DNA of 64,000 nucleotides from Anaerolineae bacterium (GCA_025060615.1 JANXBS010000005.1:124001-188000); one strand, 5' to 3'; shown: positions 53,074 through 62,423, numbered from the stretch's first letter. Notes: generated from the sequence alone by a model not told the origin. Numbers and translations: made by a program.

Positions 53074-54752
53074 TTTTCGATGACCTCTACGATCGTGTCG
53101 GGATCCTCACGAGCCAGCATCATCATATGCCGCAAGTAGCGGGCTTCCTCGTTTTGAGCCGTGGACAGGGCCGAGAGCTCCACCTCATCGGTTACCTCCT
53201 CTGTCGCGCGCTGGGCTGTCGGCGGCCCTGCTAGCGTAGGGCCCGGCGCCAAGGCAGAGACCGCCTGAGAAGGAGCTAGCTGTCCTTGAGCGGCCTCCAA
53301 CGCCGCGATGGGCACAGCCGTCTGACCGGCTGATAACACAGTCATATACGGGTGCAAACGGCGAACAGAAAGGTCGCGGAAGAGGCCGCGCACGAAGAGC
53401 AGAAGCAACGCCAATCCAATAATAGACGCCAGAGCTTTCACGCCTGCAATGAGCAGCTCCTCCCGCTGAGCGGCCTGGAAGGCCTTTTGTTGCGCCGTGT
53501 AAAAGCTTCGGTCAAATGCTGTGACGGCCAAAGCGATAGTATCGCCGCGGGAAGAGTCAAGTCCCACCGCAGCGGCTACCATCTGCTCAATGCTCCGACG
53601 CTGCTCAGCCGGCACGCTTTGATCCAGCAACACAGCTACCGACATCCGTTTGATGCTGCCAGGCGCCTTGACTAGGTTCTGGACCGTCTTGGACACCTCG
53701 TAATTGTAGAGGGTCTCACGTCGCACATATCCGCCTTCAGCCGTGGCGGTGATCACACCAGGATAGCTAGGAATCTGGGGGGAGTTGGCATCCAAGCCGA
53801 CCACACCTCCTGCCAGGGCTCCCGGCCGTCCCTGATATTCCTCTATCACTCGCGAGCTGCGCAATACGCCCGAGGCTGGCCCACCCTGCGAGTAGGTTTC
53901 GCTGCTAGTCTCCAGGCGATCCCAATCCATTGTGACGCTAACCTGGACGGCGGCCTTGTCTGGTCCCAGGGTCTTGTCTAACAAGCTCTGAAGCCGGTTT
54001 TGCATTTCCGCCTCGTACATGCGCTGAATCTCGATCTGAGTGGCGCTCACCCGCTCAATCCCAGCCCCTTCGGTCTCCTCCGCTTGGCTCCATAGGACCT
54101 CACCCTCCACATCCACGACGGTAATGTTCTTGGGCTTCAGCCCCTCGACGCTGCTGGCCACCAAGTGGGTGATGGCCTCGATTTGCCCCCGGTCCAGACG
54201 GCGCCCGGGTTTGAGCTGAACCAGGACGGATGCACTAGGTTCTTTCTGTTCTTCGAGGAACAGGCTGGGCTCAGGGATGACGAGATGAACGCGGGCCGTC
54301 TGTAGTGGCTCCAGGCTGGCGATGGTGCGGGCCAGCTCTCCTTCCAGAGCGCGTTGGTAGTTCACGCGCTGTAGGAAATCGGTCATACCCAAGGTGCCGA
54401 GCTGCCCACTATCGAAGATCTCGAAGCCGACCGTGCCACCCTTGGGCAGTCCCTGTCGTGCCATCTCCAGCCGCACCTCGTACACCTGGCTGGCAGGGAC
54501 GCGGATCACGCTTCCATTCCCCTCAATCCGATATGGCACGTTGCTCTTCTTCAGCGCCTCTACCACCGCGGCCGCATCCTGTTCGCTCAGTCCGCTAAAA
54601 GCTACAGCGTACTCCGGCGTCTGGGCTAAAATAGTCAGATAGAACAGCAGCGCTAGGCCTCCGATGCCAATTCCGACAGCGGCGATCTGTTGCCAGCGCG
54701 CCAAGCTTTGCCACCAGTCCTGAACCCGCTGCCTCAGCACACCCATGTCCAT
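53055..54752 (-). CDS. fliF: Flagellar MS-ring protein FliF
   Basis: The 565-residue protein has two membrane helices (about 23-43 and 432-452), YscJ-like ring domains between them (PYRIEGNGSVIRVPASQVYEVRLEMARQGLPKGGTVGFEIFD) and a C-terminal FliG-binding tail (about 520-560; MMMLAREDPDTIVEVIEKWL). It is the base of the flagellum in the membrane. Start ATG 54752; ATG 54746 is equally possible. Confidence 0.95.
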   Translation of the reverse strand: MDMGVLRQRVQDWWQSLARWQQIAAVGIGIGGLALLFYLTILAQTPEYAVAFSGLSEQDAAAVVEALKKSNVPYRIEGNGSVIRVPASQVYEVRLEMARQGLPKGGTVGFEIFDSGQLGTLGMTDFLQRVNYQRALEGELARTIASLEPLQTARVHLVIPEPSLFLEEQKEPSASVLVQLKPGRRLDRGQIEAITHLVASSVEGLKPKNITVVDVEGEVLWSQAEETEGAGIERVSATQIEIQRMYEAEMQNRLQSLLDKTLGPDKAAVQVSVTMDWDRLETSSETYSQGGPASGVLRSSRVIEEYQGRPGALAGGVVGLDANSPQIPSYPGVITATAEGGYVRRETLYNYEVSKTVQNLVKAPGSIKRMSVAVLLDQSVPAEQRRSIEQMVAAAVGLDSSRGDTIALAVTAFDRSFYTAQQKAFQAAQREELLIAGVKALASIIGLALLLLFVRGLFRDLSVRRLHPYMTVLSAGQTAVPIAALEAAQGQLAPSQAVSALAPGPTLAGPPTAQRATEEVTDEVELSALSTAQNEEARYLRHMMMLAREDPDTIVEVIEKWLREG

Positions 54753-54761
54753 CCGAACCCG

Positions 54762-55070
54762 CTACACCTGCATCCGCATGATCTCTTGATACGCCTCGAC
54801 CAGCTTGTTTCGCACTTGGAGAGCTAGCTGAAATCCTAAGTTCGCCTTTTCGATGGCGATCATGACGTCGTGTAGATCCACCGGCTTACCGGCCACAAGA
54901 TCGGTGGCAGCCTGGTTGGCCTCCACCTGCAGCCGGTTTAACTCTTCCAGCGCGTCGCGAATCAGGGCACCAAACGAGGGACCTGCCGAAGAGCGAAGCA
55001 TCGAGTTTGCTGTCCTCTCAGCGGAGGATGGAAGGCTCTGTTGAATCTGAGAAATCAGGTCTATCGCCAT
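54762..55070 (-). CDS. fliE: Flagellar MS-ring/rod junction protein FliE
   Basis: The 102-residue protein has the FliE pattern: FGALIRDALEELNRLQVEANQAATDLVAGKPVDLHDVMIAIEKANLGFQLALQVRNKLVEAYQEIMRMQV. It joins FliF to the rod. Gap of 9 nt to fliF and 10 nt from flgC. Confidence 0.94.
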   Translation of the reverse strand: MAIDLISQIQQSLPSSAERTANSMLRSSAGPSFGALIRDALEELNRLQVEANQAATDLVAGKPVDLHDVMIAIEKANLGFQLALQVRNKLVEAYQEIMRMQV

Positions 55071-55080
55071 CGCCTACTCC

Positions 55081-55521
55081 CTACCGTCCGATATCAAGCG
55101 CTCGGAGAGCCATCTGCTTAGCGGTCTGAGCAGCTATCAGATTCGCCTCATAAGCCCGCGCAGCCGACATCATGTCCACCATTTCAGTGACGATATCCAC
55201 ATTTGGATACGTAACGTATCCTTCGGCGTCCGCGTCAGGATGATTCGGGTTATAGACCCGCATGCCGGGCCGCGGGTCTTCCACGATGGCTGCCACTCGC
55301 ACACCCATCTGATCGGGCAACGGGCGGTTGACCTCTTGAGCGCGCCCCAGCACCCTATGGGCCTCTAACGGGACGAAAACAGCCACACGTCGGCGGTAAG
55401 GCTTCCCGTTGACCGCGCGCGTCGTCTGCTGATTGGCGATATTGTTGGCGATCACATCCATGCGCAACCGCTCGGCCGTAAGCGCCGAAGCGCTGATCCG
55501 TAAGGCGGTAAAGGCCCCCAT
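55081..55521 (-). CDS. flgC: Flagellar proximal-rod protein FlgC
   Basis: The 146-residue protein starts MGAFTALRISASALTAERLRMDVIANNIAN, the FlgC N-terminus, and ends with VDIVTEMVDMMSAARAYEANLIAAQTAKQMALRALDI. ATG 55521 has GGAGG 10 nt upstream; in-frame starts at 55527 and 55530 are possible. Instead of flgB, a glycosidase-like gene precedes it. Confidence 0.94.
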   Translation of the reverse strand: MGAFTALRISASALTAERLRMDVIANNIANQQTTRAVNGKPYRRRVAVFVPLEAHRVLGRAQEVNRPLPDQMGVRVAAIVEDPRPGMRVYNPNHPDADAEGYVTYPNVDIVTEMVDMMSAARAYEANLIAAQTAKQMALRALDIGR

Positions 55522-55540
55522 TTCCATCACTCCTCCGAAT

Positions 55541-56839
55541 TTAAATCTCTGCTTGCAGGATCGCCACTAACGGGCTTACCTTGCCATCAACTCGAAACAG
55601 GGCTTGAGACTCCCAAGCAGGATCATGCCCTCCGCCCAGAGCATTGGCAATCACCCAATAGGTATAAGCCAGGTAGTATGGCTCTCGATGCCGCATGTAG
55701 CGATAGGCATCGGCCAGGATGCGGACCTGCTCCTCCTCGCTAAGGTGAGGACCGCAGTAGACACCCCCTTCCGTTCCGATCTGGGGCAGGCTCCGTCCCA
55801 GTTCCTGGCGCAGGATCTCGTCATATCGGCGAACTCGTAGGTAATCGACGCCGTAGTTGTGGACGCTTAGCCAGGCCCGGTTGAGCGCGTCCGTGGCGCC
55901 GCGCGCCTTGATCTGCCGCAAGGCCTCTTGCAGGAAGGTGAGATCATCTACATCCCCCTGCGGGCTGAGTGCGCCAAACCCAGGCAAGCCCCCATTGGCT
56001 GCCACGATCCGGGCGGCCGGCAGCCAGAGGTCGAGATAACGCTTTACATCTGGCATGCGGCCGCCGTTCTCCACCCGTAAGTTCGGCTCGTTGTAGAGCT
56101 GGAAGTAGTGCACGCCTAGGCTGCGATAATGGCGTACCAACGCAGCTAGGTCTCCCTCGATAGGAGCTCCCGCATCGGTGTAGATGCGCATCACGGGCAT
56201 GATGCCGGCCTCGACCAACCGCTTCACGAGGTAATCGTTGGCCCCAATCTCAGTCCCCCGATTTAGAAATGTGACCCAACGAACGCCCATGCGCTGTGCC
56301 TCAGCCACAAAACGGTCCACTACTGCGGGGCTAGAGCTTGTGGTCGGGATCCAGTGTAGGCCGCGCCCGTTATTCCCGGCTGGCTGAGGATACTCAGATA
56401 AGGCCAACGGGCGGTCTGGGTTCATTGGGACAAGCGCTGGATCGTTCATCACAACTGAGGATGCGGGCCCAGAAGCAAGGGATGACGCAGTTAGCCGCGA
56501 AGGCGGCTGGCCCATCACCCCTGCGGCTTCTAGCCGCATCGATTCTGGCTGTTGGACAGTCTGGTAGACGGCCTGGATCGGCCGTCGAGCTAAGCCCAAT
56601 ACGAATGCGGGGATCGTTCCCTTGGCCTCATCGGCCAGATAGCGTAAGCTTTGCCAGCGGTTAGGGACGCCGGGGGGCCGTTCTGCGACCATAGGATGCA
56701 GCGATTCACCGCCAGCCTGGGCTAACGCGTCAGCAAACGATGAGCTGCTAGACAAGCGAGAAGACGTCGCTTGAGAGGGTTCGTCTATAGCTAAAGGGCG
56801 GACCGCTTGCACGACCTGAAAAGACGTCAAGGAAGCCAT
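55541..56839 (-). CDS. Glycosidase-like protein heading the flgC operon, no Sec signal
   Basis: The 432-residue protein has a disordered N-terminal region (1-140) and a TIM-barrel glycosidase-like domain (about 142-430). The domain has PLALSEYPQP, YNEP (Glu251) and TEGG (Glu357), the same motifs as in both barrels of the protein at 37739. No signal peptide or membrane helix is seen; the start (SSSFADALAQAGG near residues 31-44) resembles N-termini of flagellar export substrates such as FlgJ and FliK. Only about 19 nt separate it from flgC. Export by the flagellar machine and a glycan-cutting role are inferences. Confidence 0.75.
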   Translation of the reverse strand: MASLTSFQVVQAVRPLAIDEPSQATSSRLSSSSSFADALAQAGGESLHPMVAERPPGVPNRWQSLRYLADEAKGTIPAFVLGLARRPIQAVYQTVQQPESMRLEAAGVMGQPPSRLTASSLASGPASSVVMNDPALVPMNPDRPLALSEYPQPAGNNGRGLHWIPTTSSSPAVVDRFVAEAQRMGVRWVTFLNRGTEIGANDYLVKRLVEAGIMPVMRIYTDAGAPIEGDLAALVRHYRSLGVHYFQLYNEPNLRVENGGRMPDVKRYLDLWLPAARIVAANGGLPGFGALSPQGDVDDLTFLQEALRQIKARGATDALNRAWLSVHNYGVDYLRVRRYDEILRQELGRSLPQIGTEGGVYCGPHLSEEEQVRILADAYRYMRHREPYYLAYTYWVIANALGGGHDPAWESQALFRVDGKVSPLVAILQAEI

Positions 56840-56869
56840 ACGATAATCCCTCTGCCAACCTCCGGCGTA

Positions 56870-56924
56870 ACTATATCTCGAGGGCTCGCTGAGATGAGTA
56901 AAAGTGAGATAAGGGATTTGTAAA
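56870..56924 (-). promoter_or_regulatory. Promoter of the flgC operon with 11-bp-spaced TTTAC sites
   Basis: On the minus strand TTTAC occurs at 56924-56920 and 56902-56898, 22 bp apart, with a weaker CTTAT exactly midway (56913-56909). After 22 nt comes TATAGT (56875-56870), a 5-of-6 match to a -10 box; no -35 box fits. Repeat spacing and the 22-nt distance are the same as before flbD. The shared word TGTAAAGATYCCG (plus strand, 56919-56931 and 29047-29059) is also seen at both. The leader to ATG 56839 is about 25 nt. The rest of the 288-nt space to folB (56925-57127) holds nothing that I recognise. Confidence 0.55.
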
Positions 56925-57127
56925 GATTCCGCAAAATCGAAGCCCGTAGCTGTTCCTCCTCAGCCAAGCTGGTAAAGTGAGGTTTTTGGATAGATGCTCT
57001 TTATCACCCCCTTTGTTGCAATAACTTCAAAACAACTAGAGGAAAAGGCTGAGAGCTTACTGACAGACTGCTCCCAAAGCTTTATGGTTCTCCCTGACTT
57101 GACATGTCCCGAAAACTCGAGGACGCG

Positions 57128-57496
57128 ATGGCCGATCAAATTCATATCGCTGACCTCCTCCTCAGAACGGTGATCGGGATTAACGCTGAGGAACGGCGAG
57201 AACGGCAAGATGTGTTAATCAATATCGTCTTGTATACAGACACCCGAAGAGCTGGCGAGACTGACGACATCAACGACGCGGTGAACTATCGCACATTGAC
57301 CAAGCAGGTGATCCACCTGGTGGAAAACTCACAGTTTTATCTGATTGAGAGATTAGCTGCTGAAATCGCTGCGCTTTGCCTGGAGGATCCCCGCGTGGAA
57401 CGAGCTCGCGTGACAGTGGAGAAGCCCGGCGCTCTGCGCTTCGCCCGCTCTGTCGGCGTGACCATTGAACGAGATCGTCATCAACGGCTGCCCTAG
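57128..57496 (+). CDS. folB: Dihydroneopterin aldolase FolB
   Basis: The 122-residue protein has the FolB core: DLLLRTVIGINAEERRERQDVLINIVLY, NYRTLTKQVIHLVENSQFYLIERLAAEIA and VTVEKPGALRFARSVGV. It makes 6-hydroxymethyl-dihydropterin for folate. ATG 57128 is chosen by family length, with GAGG upstream. It is the first of three folate genes. Confidence 0.93.
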   Translation: MADQIHIADLLLRTVIGINAEERRERQDVLINIVLYTDTRRAGETDDINDAVNYRTLTKQVIHLVENSQFYLIERLAAEIAALCLEDPRVERARVTVEKPGALRFARSVGVTIERDRHQRLP

Positions 57497-57506
57497 AAGG
57501 ACGACT

Positions 57507-58049
57507 GTGAATCTGGTTTACCTGCTACTGGGCTCTAACATCGAGCCGGAACGAAATCTACCAGCCGCTGTGGCTCACCTGAGCCGATTCGGATGTGTGC
57601 GGGCAACCTCGGCTGTCTGGCAAACTGCCCCTATCGGGCGGGCTGATCAGCCCGATTATCTTAACGCGGTCGTACTGCTGGAGACCCCGTTATCGGCACA
57701 GGAATTGCGAGAGACAGCGATCGCTTTTGTCGAGGCTGCCTTGGGACGCGTACGAACGGCCGATAAGGATGCGCCGCGGACCATAGACGTGGACATCCTG
57801 TTATTTAACCGGGAGATCCTATCGCTGGGCCAGCGTCGCATTCCCAGCCCTGAGATCCTGGAGAGGCCCTTTGTGGCGATTCTCCTGGCCGAGATCGCCC
57901 CTGGATATATCCATCCCGAAACCGGTCAAACGTTGCAGCAGATCGCAGATCGCTTCCCCAGCGAGGCGGCCAAGATGCGTAAACGGGAGGACGTTCCATT
58001 GCTGCCACCACAGGCAATGCCTACAGCCATGAAGAGGGAGAAGCGATGA
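57507..58049 (+). CDS. folK: Hydroxymethyl-dihydropterin pyrophosphokinase FolK
   Basis: The 180-residue protein has [32 protein letters not shown] and the signature [14 protein letters not shown] (about 92-105). It adds pyrophosphate from ATP to the FolB product. The start is GTG 57507 after AAGGA; the frame is open upstream into folB. It overlaps folE by 4 nt. Confidence 0.94.
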   Translation: MNLVYLLLGSNIEPERNLPAAVAHLSRFGCVRATSAVWQTAPIGRADQPDYLNAVVLLETPLSAQELRETAIAFVEAALGRVRTADKDAPRTIDVDILLFNREILSLGQRRIPSPEILERPFVAILLAEIAPGYIHPETGQTLQQIADRFPSEAAKMRKREDVPLLPPQAMPTAMKREKR

Positions 58050-58696
58050 CCCATCACGTGCAGGTAACTCCCGATGAGGAATGGCTGAAGGCAACCTCCA
58101 TAGAAGATAGCAATACGGAAAATAGACGCCAAGCTGAGATCCGGGCTGCTGTGCGTAAGCTCCTTTGCGCCATTGGGGAAGATCCCGATCGAGAGGGCCT
58201 GGTGAACACGCCCGATCGAGTCGCCCGTATGTATGAGGAGCTGTTAGTGGGATACCACACCGATCCAGTGAAGCTCGTCAACGGGGCGCTGTTCCATGTG
58301 AACTACGACGAGATGGTGGTAGTCAGGGATATCGAGTTTTACAGCCTGTGCGAGCATCACCTATTGCCCTTCTTCGGCTATGCCCACGTTGCCTATATTC
58401 CCAACGGTACGGTCATCGGACTGAGCAAAATCCCGCGGATCGTTGACATGTTCGCCCGAAGGTTGCAAGTTCAGGAACGAATGACCCAGCAGATCGCCGA
58501 CTTTATTCAGGAGATACTTCAGCCGCAGGGGGTAGCTGTGATCATTGAAGGGGCACACATGTGTAGCATGATGCGTGGTGTGAAGAAATCCCAGGCCACT
58601 ATGACCACCAGTGCTATGCTCGGCGTGTTTCGCGATAACCCAAGGGCTCGCGCGGAGTTCCTAGAACACATTAGCCGTCGTCAGCTCAATGGCTAA
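58046..58696 (+). CDS. folE: GTP cyclohydrolase I FolE
   Basis: The 216-residue protein has the family motifs [34 protein letters not shown] (zinc Cys and His) and the C-terminal [28 protein letters not shown] (second zinc Cys). It makes dihydroneopterin triphosphate, the first folate step. The ATGA overlap with folK shows one transcript. folP is not in the window. Confidence 0.96.
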   Translation: MTHHVQVTPDEEWLKATSIEDSNTENRRQAEIRAAVRKLLCAIGEDPDREGLVNTPDRVARMYEELLVGYHTDPVKLVNGALFHVNYDEMVVVRDIEFYSLCEHHLLPFFGYAHVAYIPNGTVIGLSKIPRIVDMFARRLQVQERMTQQIADFIQEILQPQGVAVIIEGAHMCSMMRGVKKSQATMTTSAMLGVFRDNPRARAEFLEHISRRQLNG

Positions 58697-58750
58697 AGGG
58701 AAGTATGGGCTCTCGGCCTGCTATCTTGACCTGTGTCAGAACTTGCCTCT

Positions 58751-59761
58751 TTACACTTCTACTGTAAACGTAAGCCCTCCCTCTGGTACGAACTGCCGTA
58801 AATACTGAGCTGACTCTTTTAGCTCGCGCAACAGGCGCTCCTCGGTCACGGTGGAGCCCGGGATCACCTCCAGGATTAGGAAGTGCTGCTGGACCGGCGG
58901 AACGATCCCGTAGAGCCTGTTCTCTTTCCAGTGGCGATGCCCCCATTCGATGGCTTCGAGCACCTTCTGCATGTCAATATGGCCTTGCTGGTTGCGTTCC
59001 GCCGTGAACGGCCAGTGATAGCTGCCATCTGGAGTGGTCTGCTGAAGGTGAACTACCTCGCTCACAGGGGCTAAAGCGCGCAGCCAAGCTACATAGTCTA
59101 GGTCATCACCGGTGGCACCATAGTGCATTCCCGCTTGATGCCCGACGTCAATGGTTAGATACAACGGCACACGCGGCGCATCTTTCAACGCGCCGTTGAC
59201 GGCCACCAGATACTCAAAGGCCTGCTCAATCGTCCATGGCGTCTCGCTGGGAATGTACATCTGCTCGTTATAGAGCGCAGTCAGCCCTTTTTGCGCAGCC
59301 ACCTCACACAGCTCGCGGAAGGTATCGTATAGACGGCACATCGCCTCCCTTGTCCGCTCGGGATCAGCTAGCACCTCGACAGAGAGGGCATCCCAATGGC
59401 CGCCCAGACGCGTGGCTCCCAGCGCCAATGTGATGTCCATTGCCTGCACGATCCACTCCCGCATGCGGGCACGCACCGAGGGGTCACTATGCGACAGACC
59501 ATGAAAGCGGTGGGTGGCCATCCCTGTGTAGTAATCGCTGATGACCACGCCGTATTTTTCTCCAGCGCGACGGGCCGCTTCGGCGGCGCGTAGCTGATAG
59601 GAGCGATCGCCGCTAAAGAACGGGTCAATGACATCGCCGCAGAATTCTAAATATGGATAGCCGAGCTCCGCTGTCAGCCGCATCCAGTTCTCTGGCTCTT
59701 CCCATCGACGGGTGGTGAAAGCGGCGTTGAGGCCGATATCGAGTTTAACGGTGCGTGTCAT
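58751..59761 (-). CDS. Sugar-phosphate isomerase/epimerase-type TIM barrel protein
   Basis: The 336-residue protein fits the xylose isomerase-like AP-endonuclease family 2 fold: an N-terminal strand with EFCGDVIDPFF, LGATRLGGHWDALS, ALYNEQMYIP, YLTIDVGHQAG with a metal-binding Asp/His and VVHLQQT. It probably isomerises a ketose or tetrose derivative. Its place in the rhamnose-type cluster suggests a sugar role, but the exact substrate is unknown. Confidence 0.75.
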   Translation of the reverse strand: MTRTVKLDIGLNAAFTTRRWEEPENWMRLTAELGYPYLEFCGDVIDPFFSGDRSYQLRAAEAARRAGEKYGVVISDYYTGMATHRFHGLSHSDPSVRARMREWIVQAMDITLALGATRLGGHWDALSVEVLADPERTREAMCRLYDTFRELCEVAAQKGLTALYNEQMYIPSETPWTIEQAFEYLVAVNGALKDAPRVPLYLTIDVGHQAGMHYGATGDDLDYVAWLRALAPVSEVVHLQQTTPDGSYHWPFTAERNQQGHIDMQKVLEAIEWGHRHWKENRLYGIVPPVQQHFLILEVIPGSTVTEERLLRELKESAQYLRQFVPEGGLTFTVEV

Positions 59762-59822
59762 GGAAGCGAACTCCTATAACGACAAAGTGAGAATCGGACG
59801 GATGTCGAAGGAACTCCTTGGC

Positions 59823-60185
59823 TTACTTGGCTTTCATTGCCCGCCTACGCGACACCGTATGTCGCTCCATGTCTATGACCAGACGAAAGTCCTGTAACAC
59901 GTGCGTCCCAACAATCGGTTCGCTGCCTGGAGGCCCAATGATCACGTTACCAGCAATGGTCTCTCCGCCAAAATCGAACAGACAGAAACCGTAAGGGAAC
60001 TCCTTAATACTGCCATCTGCTAGCTCCAGAGCGAGGGTGCCTATAGGTTGGATACCCAACCTATCAGCGATCTCCTTAGGAATCCAAGCCCTCGTGGCTC
60101 CAGTGTCTACTAGAAAGGCGATCTCTTGCTGCCGCTCACGATCATGGATGTTGGCGACTGTGAGTTCCAGGTAGATCTCACCCAT
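59823..60185 (-). CDS. Single-domain retropepsin-like aspartic protease
   Basis: The 120-residue protein has the clan AA motif FLVDTGATRAWIP (DTGA at about 27-30) and the second strand GTHVLQDFRLVID (about 93-105). The size fits a single half that works as a dimer. No membrane segment is present. Its place between two sugar genes, with a 9-nt gap to the aldolase-like gene, has no clear reason. Physiological substrate unknown. Confidence 0.75.
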   Translation of the reverse strand: MGEIYLELTVANIHDRERQQEIAFLVDTGATRAWIPKEIADRLGIQPIGTLALELADGSIKEFPYGFCLFDFGGETIAGNVIIGPPGSEPIVGTHVLQDFRLVIDMERHTVSRRRAMKAK

Positions 60186-60194
60186 AGCTGTGCC

Positions 60195-60968
60195 TCACTT
60201 TAATCCCAGCATTCGGCGTCGCAGCGCCTCGTCTGGGCGGGTGTGAATGCGGGTTACCTGCTGTTCGGTGAGAAAACGCGGTCCACCCAATGCATACGTC
60301 CCCAGCAACACGCGCGCCACCTTCACAGCCATGGCGGTGATGTTGAGCACCTCTTGTGGACTGCTCCCCAGCGCGATCAGCCCATGGTTTTGCATGAGGA
60401 TCACCTTAGGCGGTTGTCCCCACTCCTCCATATAGGCCTGGATCTTCTCCCGTACACAGCGGGCTAGCGGCACTCCAGGATCAGTATATGGTACAAAGAC
60501 CGGCGCCGGCCCGCACACGACGATCTCGTCCGGAAAGAGCCGTCCCGCGTACGCCGACTCCGCTGCCTGCGAGCAGAGCACTGCGTTGACGGCGGTCGGG
60601 TGTGTATGGCCCACCCACGTCGCTCCCCCCGCGGTCAGGGCGAGCGCGTGCAACACCGTCTCTACGGAGGGATGTCGCGTTGCCGTGGGATCTACCTTGG
60701 CGGCGACCAGCCCGGCCTTGACGCTAGCATCAGAGATGTCTTCCGCATCCAGCAGTGCCAAAGCCCGTTGTAGGGAGACCTCCACCAACCCATTTTCATC
60801 TAGTGTGCGCAGTTCAGCACCGCTGGCCTTGACCAGGAAAGTCTCATCATCTATACGAGCCGAAACGTTCCCCTCGCCCAGAATGGCGTAATCCAATTCG
60901 GGCCGACCTAACTCGTGGGACATCCAGATAAGCTGAGCTAGAATGTCTTGTTTGGTTTGCTTGATCAT
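60195..60968 (-). CDS. Class II aldolase/adducin-family protein
   Basis: The protein has about 257 residues and the class II aldolase fold with zinc ligands in HTHPTAVNAV (about 115) and NHGLIALG (about 195). Acidic catalytic Glu is likely in the GEGNVSAR-like start region. Members cleave rhamnulose- or fuculose-1-phosphate, or are epimerases. Next to a rhamnose isomerase, a rhamnulose-phosphate aldolase-like role is plausible. The start is uncertain among TTG 60980, ATG 60971 and ATG 60968. Confidence 0.8.
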   Translation of the reverse strand: MIKQTKQDILAQLIWMSHELGRPELDYAILGEGNVSARIDDETFLVKASGAELRTLDENGLVEVSLQRALALLDAEDISDASVKAGLVAAKVDPTATRHPSVETVLHALALTAGGATWVGHTHPTAVNAVLCSQAAESAYAGRLFPDEIVVCGPAPVFVPYTDPGVPLARCVREKIQAYMEEWGQPPKVILMQNHGLIALGSSPQEVLNITAMAVKVARVLLGTYALGGPRFLTEQQVTRIHTRPDEALRRRMLGLK

Positions 60969-61060
60969 CATCTCCGGCAAACCCGTCTGTCCTCAGAGAC
61001 CGGCTATCAGCCATCAACCACCGACAAACCGGCCGTTGACGGCTAACAGCGGAATCCTCT

Positions 61061-62311
61061 TCACGCCCCCGGATAGCCGCTGGCTGATCCTGAGCCTTGC
61101 CCTCGCTCCTGCGCGATCTTCTGCTCATATTGCGAGGCGCGATGCGCCGCAATGGGATCTGGCTCTAGCCCCATCTCCACCCGCACCTGAGCCAGCAGTG
61201 GGCGCACATCCGTCTCATAGGCCTGCATCAGCACCTCATGCGCGCCCAGCACATCTCCGGCCATCTGCGCTTGGGCCAGCGCCTGCCGATCCACCAGCAA
61301 CGCCTTAGCATAGGCTGTCTGCACGTTGACCACCGACAGGATCATCGCCTCAAGCTTAGACTCGATGTTGTGGGATTGGTCGATCATGTAGGCGACGTTG
61401 CGAGCGCATGCGGCTACGGCCGGATCAGAGTCCTGCGCAGCCGCGACCAGCTCGTTGAAGATCAGAAATAACTCGAAGGGATTGATCGTGCCTACGATCA
61501 AATCATCATCTGCGTACTTGCGAGCGTTGAAATGGAAGCCGCCCAGCCTAGCCTCGTCCAGCAACAGCGCGACGATGTGTTCGATGTTGGTGCCGGGGGC
61601 ATGATGGCCGGTGTCTACCAACACTTGGGCCTGCGGGCCGAGCTTGAGCGCCATCATGTAGGCAGTGCCCCAATCGGCCAGATCGGTGTGGTAAAAAGCC
61701 GGCTCGAAGAACTTGTACTCGATGAGCATGCGCATGTTGCTGGGCAGCGCTGCGTACACCTCAGCCAACGCCTCCTCCATGCGATCCTTACGGGCCCGGA
61801 TAGAGTCCTGGCCGGGATAGTTGGTGCCGTCAGCAAACCACAGGCTGAGGACGGTGGAGCCAACCTTTTTACCGATCTCAATGCATTCCAGGATGTGCTC
61901 GATGGCCTGCCTGCGCACCTCGCGGTCCGGGTTGCAGATCGAGCCGAGCTTATAAGCATTATCCTGGAAGACGTTAGGGTTCACAGCCCCGATCCTGACC
62001 CCTAGCGAATGAGCATACGCCGTGACCTCCTCCCAGTCGTCCACCTTGTCCCAGGGAATGTGGATGGCCACGGTAGGACAGATGCCGGTCAGCCGGTGGA
62101 CGTGGGCAGCGTCGGCCAGCTTCTCCCGTAGATTGCGGGCTGCACCTGGCCAGGCGAAGACCTTGAAACGCGTGCCAGAATCGCCGTATCCCCATGAGGG
62201 GGTCTCAACGCGTTGGGCTTTGAGAGCAGTTTTCACCGCTTCTACGTCTACGCCGCGATCGGTGAGTTGCTGAGCTAGAAAGGGATATGCCTTGAGCGAA
62301 TCGGTGGACAT
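61061..62311 (-). CDS. rhaI: L-rhamnose isomerase, RhaI type
   Basis: The 416-residue protein matches the Pseudomonas/Bacillus-type L-rhamnose isomerase, a TIM barrel using two metals: [63 protein letters not shown] and [15 protein letters not shown]. It converts L-rhamnose to L-rhamnulose. A strong promoter lies upstream. No rhamnulokinase is seen in the window. Confidence 0.92.
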   Translation of the reverse strand: MSTDSLKAYPFLAQQLTDRGVDVEAVKTALKAQRVETPSWGYGDSGTRFKVFAWPGAARNLREKLADAAHVHRLTGICPTVAIHIPWDKVDDWEEVTAYAHSLGVRIGAVNPNVFQDNAYKLGSICNPDREVRRQAIEHILECIEIGKKVGSTVLSLWFADGTNYPGQDSIRARKDRMEEALAEVYAALPSNMRMLIEYKFFEPAFYHTDLADWGTAYMMALKLGPQAQVLVDTGHHAPGTNIEHIVALLLDEARLGGFHFNARKYADDDLIVGTINPFELFLIFNELVAAAQDSDPAVAACARNVAYMIDQSHNIESKLEAMILSVVNVQTAYAKALLVDRQALAQAQMAGDVLGAHEVLMQAYETDVRPLLAQVRVEMGLEPDPIAAHRASQYEQKIAQERGQGSGSASGYPGA

Positions 62312-62394
62312 GCGTTTGCCTCCCTTCAGGGCAAATGGTGAATTCGCCTATCATTACACTGCAAGGAAAATATCGCCCTTATCAGTTTCCATAG

Positions 62395-62423
62395 ATTATA
62401 GCGGTGGTGCAAATGCCCGTCAA
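62395..62423 (-). promoter_or_regulatory. Sigma-70 promoter of rhaI
   Basis: On the minus strand TTGACG, a 17-nt spacer and a perfect TATAAT precede rhaI. Transcription should start near 62388, giving a leader of about 77 nt. A short palindrome ATTCATGAAT lies about 120 bp upstream. Otherwise nothing is recognised in this 282-nt gap (62312-62593). Confidence 0.75.

Noticed and set aside
56960-57208. Minus-strand 82-codon frame in the gap before folB
   Set aside because: Overlaps the start of folB, has no known motif and poor ribosome site; probably a chance frame.
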